Source: an uncultured Clostridia bacterium
Lineage (GTDB): Bacteria; Bacillota; Clostridia; Oscillospirales; Ruminococcaceae
DNA: 6,860 nt
Reading direction: 5' to 3'
Assembly (NCBI GenBank): GCA_937901805.1
Contig: CALDJI010000158.1
Location: 1 to 6,860 of the forward strand
Numbering within the stretch: position 1 is the first letter of the stretch; each line of letters starts with the position of its first letter. This document shows positions 5,847-6,860 of this stretch, one piece after another. Both the position numbers and the translations under genes were made by a program. Below the pieces are notes generated by a model. It ran no database searches, was not told where the DNA came from, and was given only the letters and a program-made list of their open reading frames with translations.

Positions 5847-6860
5847 GGGATCGCATCTACCGGGCGCTTGTCAGCCGGATTCCGGGAATCCGCTCGCGCT
5901 ATCTCCGGCTGAGGGAACGCGGAGCGGGACGCCCTGCCGCGCTGTTTTACCTGTTTTGGCTGCACATCCGTTACTACCTGCTGTTCGACCGGTCGCTCCG
6001 GGAGCCTGGAAGCGGCTCCCCCTATGAGTACCGGCGGCTCGAATATAAAGAAAGCGAATCCTCCCGTTCGGGCAGGCAGAGCCCGCGCGAATATGCACGG
6101 GATCTGATGGGGTATGATCTGATTTCCTTTGATATTTTTGACACCCTGATCCTGCGCCCGTTTTCCGATCCCACCGATCTGTTTTTTCTGGTAGGCAGGG
6201 AGCTGCACTACCCGGATTTCCGCAGGCTGCGGATTCTGGCGGAGCAGAAAGCACGCAAGCGGCTGGTTCAGGAGGGAAAATCTCCCGAAGCGTCGCTGGA
6301 AGACATCTGGCGTGAGATGGAAACGGTGACCGGCATCCCTGCCCGGGATGGGATGCTTGCGGAGAAAAAATGGGAGGAGGCCTGCTGTGAAGCAAACCCT
6401 TTTTTTCAACAGGTGTTCCGTTTGCTCAAACGGCAGGGAAAACGGGTAATTGCCGTTTCCGATATGTACCTCCCGGAAAGCTTTCTGCGCAGGCTGCTCA
6501 GCCGGTGCGGGTACGAGGGATTTGAGCAGATCTATGTCTCCTGCGAAACAGGAAAGTCCAAACACGACGGTTCCCTCTACCGGGCAATCCGGGAAGCATA
6601 CGGCGCGGGCTGCTCCATCCTGCACATTGGGGACAATCCCTATTCCGATCAAAAACAGGCGCTGGCAAACGGGTTTTCCACCCAGTTATACCAAAACTGC
6701 CAGACCGCCGGGAATCCTTACCGGGCGCAGGATCTCTCCAGCATCGCGGGAAGCCTGTACCGGGGAATCGTCAATACGCATCTGCACTGCGGGATTTCCC
6801 GCTTTTCCAGGGAATATGAATACGGTTTTGTCTATGGCGGGCTGTTTGTCACCGGTTTTT
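5843..6860 (+). CDS. HAD-domain COG5610-type protein, partial (runs off the right edge)
   Basis: The window holds 339 codons with no stop. The start ATG 5843 overlaps the ATPase stop (ATGA), with GAGGGG (5831-5836) 6 nt upstream. Residues 1-90 are an extension that includes an aromatic hydrophobic stretch FYLFWLHIRYYLLF (35-48). The HAD domain follows: motif I SFDIFDTL (95-102; nucleophile Asp97), motif II AVSDMYLP (204-211; Ser206), motif III ETGKSKHDG (235-243; likely Lys240) and motif IV HIGDNPYSD (261-269; Asp264, Asp269). The position two after the nucleophile is Phe99, not the Asp general acid of typical HAD phosphatases. After about residue 325 YEYGFVYGGLFVTGF appears to open the second domain, the type that stands alone in the gene at 2892-4280. 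HAD enzymes usually transfer or hydrolyse phosphate groups. A role in modifying the exported glycan is inferred from context only. Confidence 0.87.
   Translation, partial: MRDRIYRALVSRIPGIRSRYLRLRERGAGRPAALFYLFWLHIRYYLLFDRSLREPGSGSPYEYRRLEYKESESSRSGRQSPREYARDLMGYDLISFDIFDTLILRPFSDPTDLFFLVGRELHYPDFRRLRILAEQKARKRLVQEGKSPEASLEDIWREMETVTGIPARDGMLAEKKWEEACCEANPFFQQVFRLLKRQGKRVIAVSDMYLPESFLRRLLSRCGYEGFEQIYVSCETGKSKHDGSLYRAIREAYGAGCSILHIGDNPYSDQKQALANGFSTQLYQNCQTAGNPYRAQDLSSIAGSLYRGIVNTHLHCGISRFSREYEYGFVYGGLFVTGF

Noticed and set aside
5822..6652. A 276-codon minus-strand open frame opposite the HAD gene
   Set aside because: It is antisense to a coding sequence with all four HAD motifs and shows no features of its own.
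1..6860. CRISPR array, tRNA, rRNA, insertion sequence or attachment site
   Set aside because: No regularly spaced repeats, cloverleaf-like sequences, transposase motifs or terminal repeats were found on reading both strands.

Overview
The window looks like chromosomal DNA from a low-to-moderate GC Gram-positive bacterium, most likely a gut-type Clostridia member (inference). The reasons are strong AGGAGG-type ribosome binding sites, tightly overlapping genes, a Firmicutes-style MATE transporter start, and a polysaccharide locus whose proteins resemble Bacillus/Clostridium glycosyltransferases and teichoic-acid/capsule ABC exporters. No rRNA, tRNA, insertion sequence or CRISPR array is visible.

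Layout. Positions 1-168 (minus strand) hold the first 56 codons of a MATE-family efflux transporter that runs off the left edge. Positions 169-858 are a long divergent intergenic region. It holds a good extended -10 promoter for the MATE gene, a short inverted repeat at its predicted transcript start, a near-perfect bidirectional terminator (291-329), a second minus-strand terminator (356-376), a stretch rich in mutually complementary segments (481-595), and a possible promoter with a palindromic spacer (682-710). No convincing gene lies there.

From 859 to the right edge runs one compact plus-strand operon of six genes. In order they are: a GT4 glycosyltransferase; a GT2 glycosyltransferase; a stand-alone protein matching the C-terminal half of COG5610-type 'HAD hydrolase' surface-polysaccharide proteins; an ABC-2 permease; its ATPase; and a HAD-domain COG5610-type protein that is cut off just where its own C-terminal half begins. 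All junctions overlap by 4-38 nt except the permease/ATPase pair, which has a 17-nt gap or a 4-nt overlap depending on the start. Translational coupling is therefore likely throughout.

How the genes fit together (inference from family knowledge). The two glycosyltransferases extend a lipid-linked glycan on the cytoplasmic face. The permease/ATPase pair exports it by the ABC-dependent (Wzm/Wzt, KpsM/T, TagGH-like) route. The ATPase has no C-terminal carbohydrate-binding domain, so substrate choice must lie elsewhere. The two COG5610-type proteins flank the exporter genes and may modify or process the glycan, but their biochemical role is not established. No priming glycosyltransferase, polymerase, flippase or sugar-nucleotide gene is in the window, so the locus probably continues to the right or depends on genes elsewhere.
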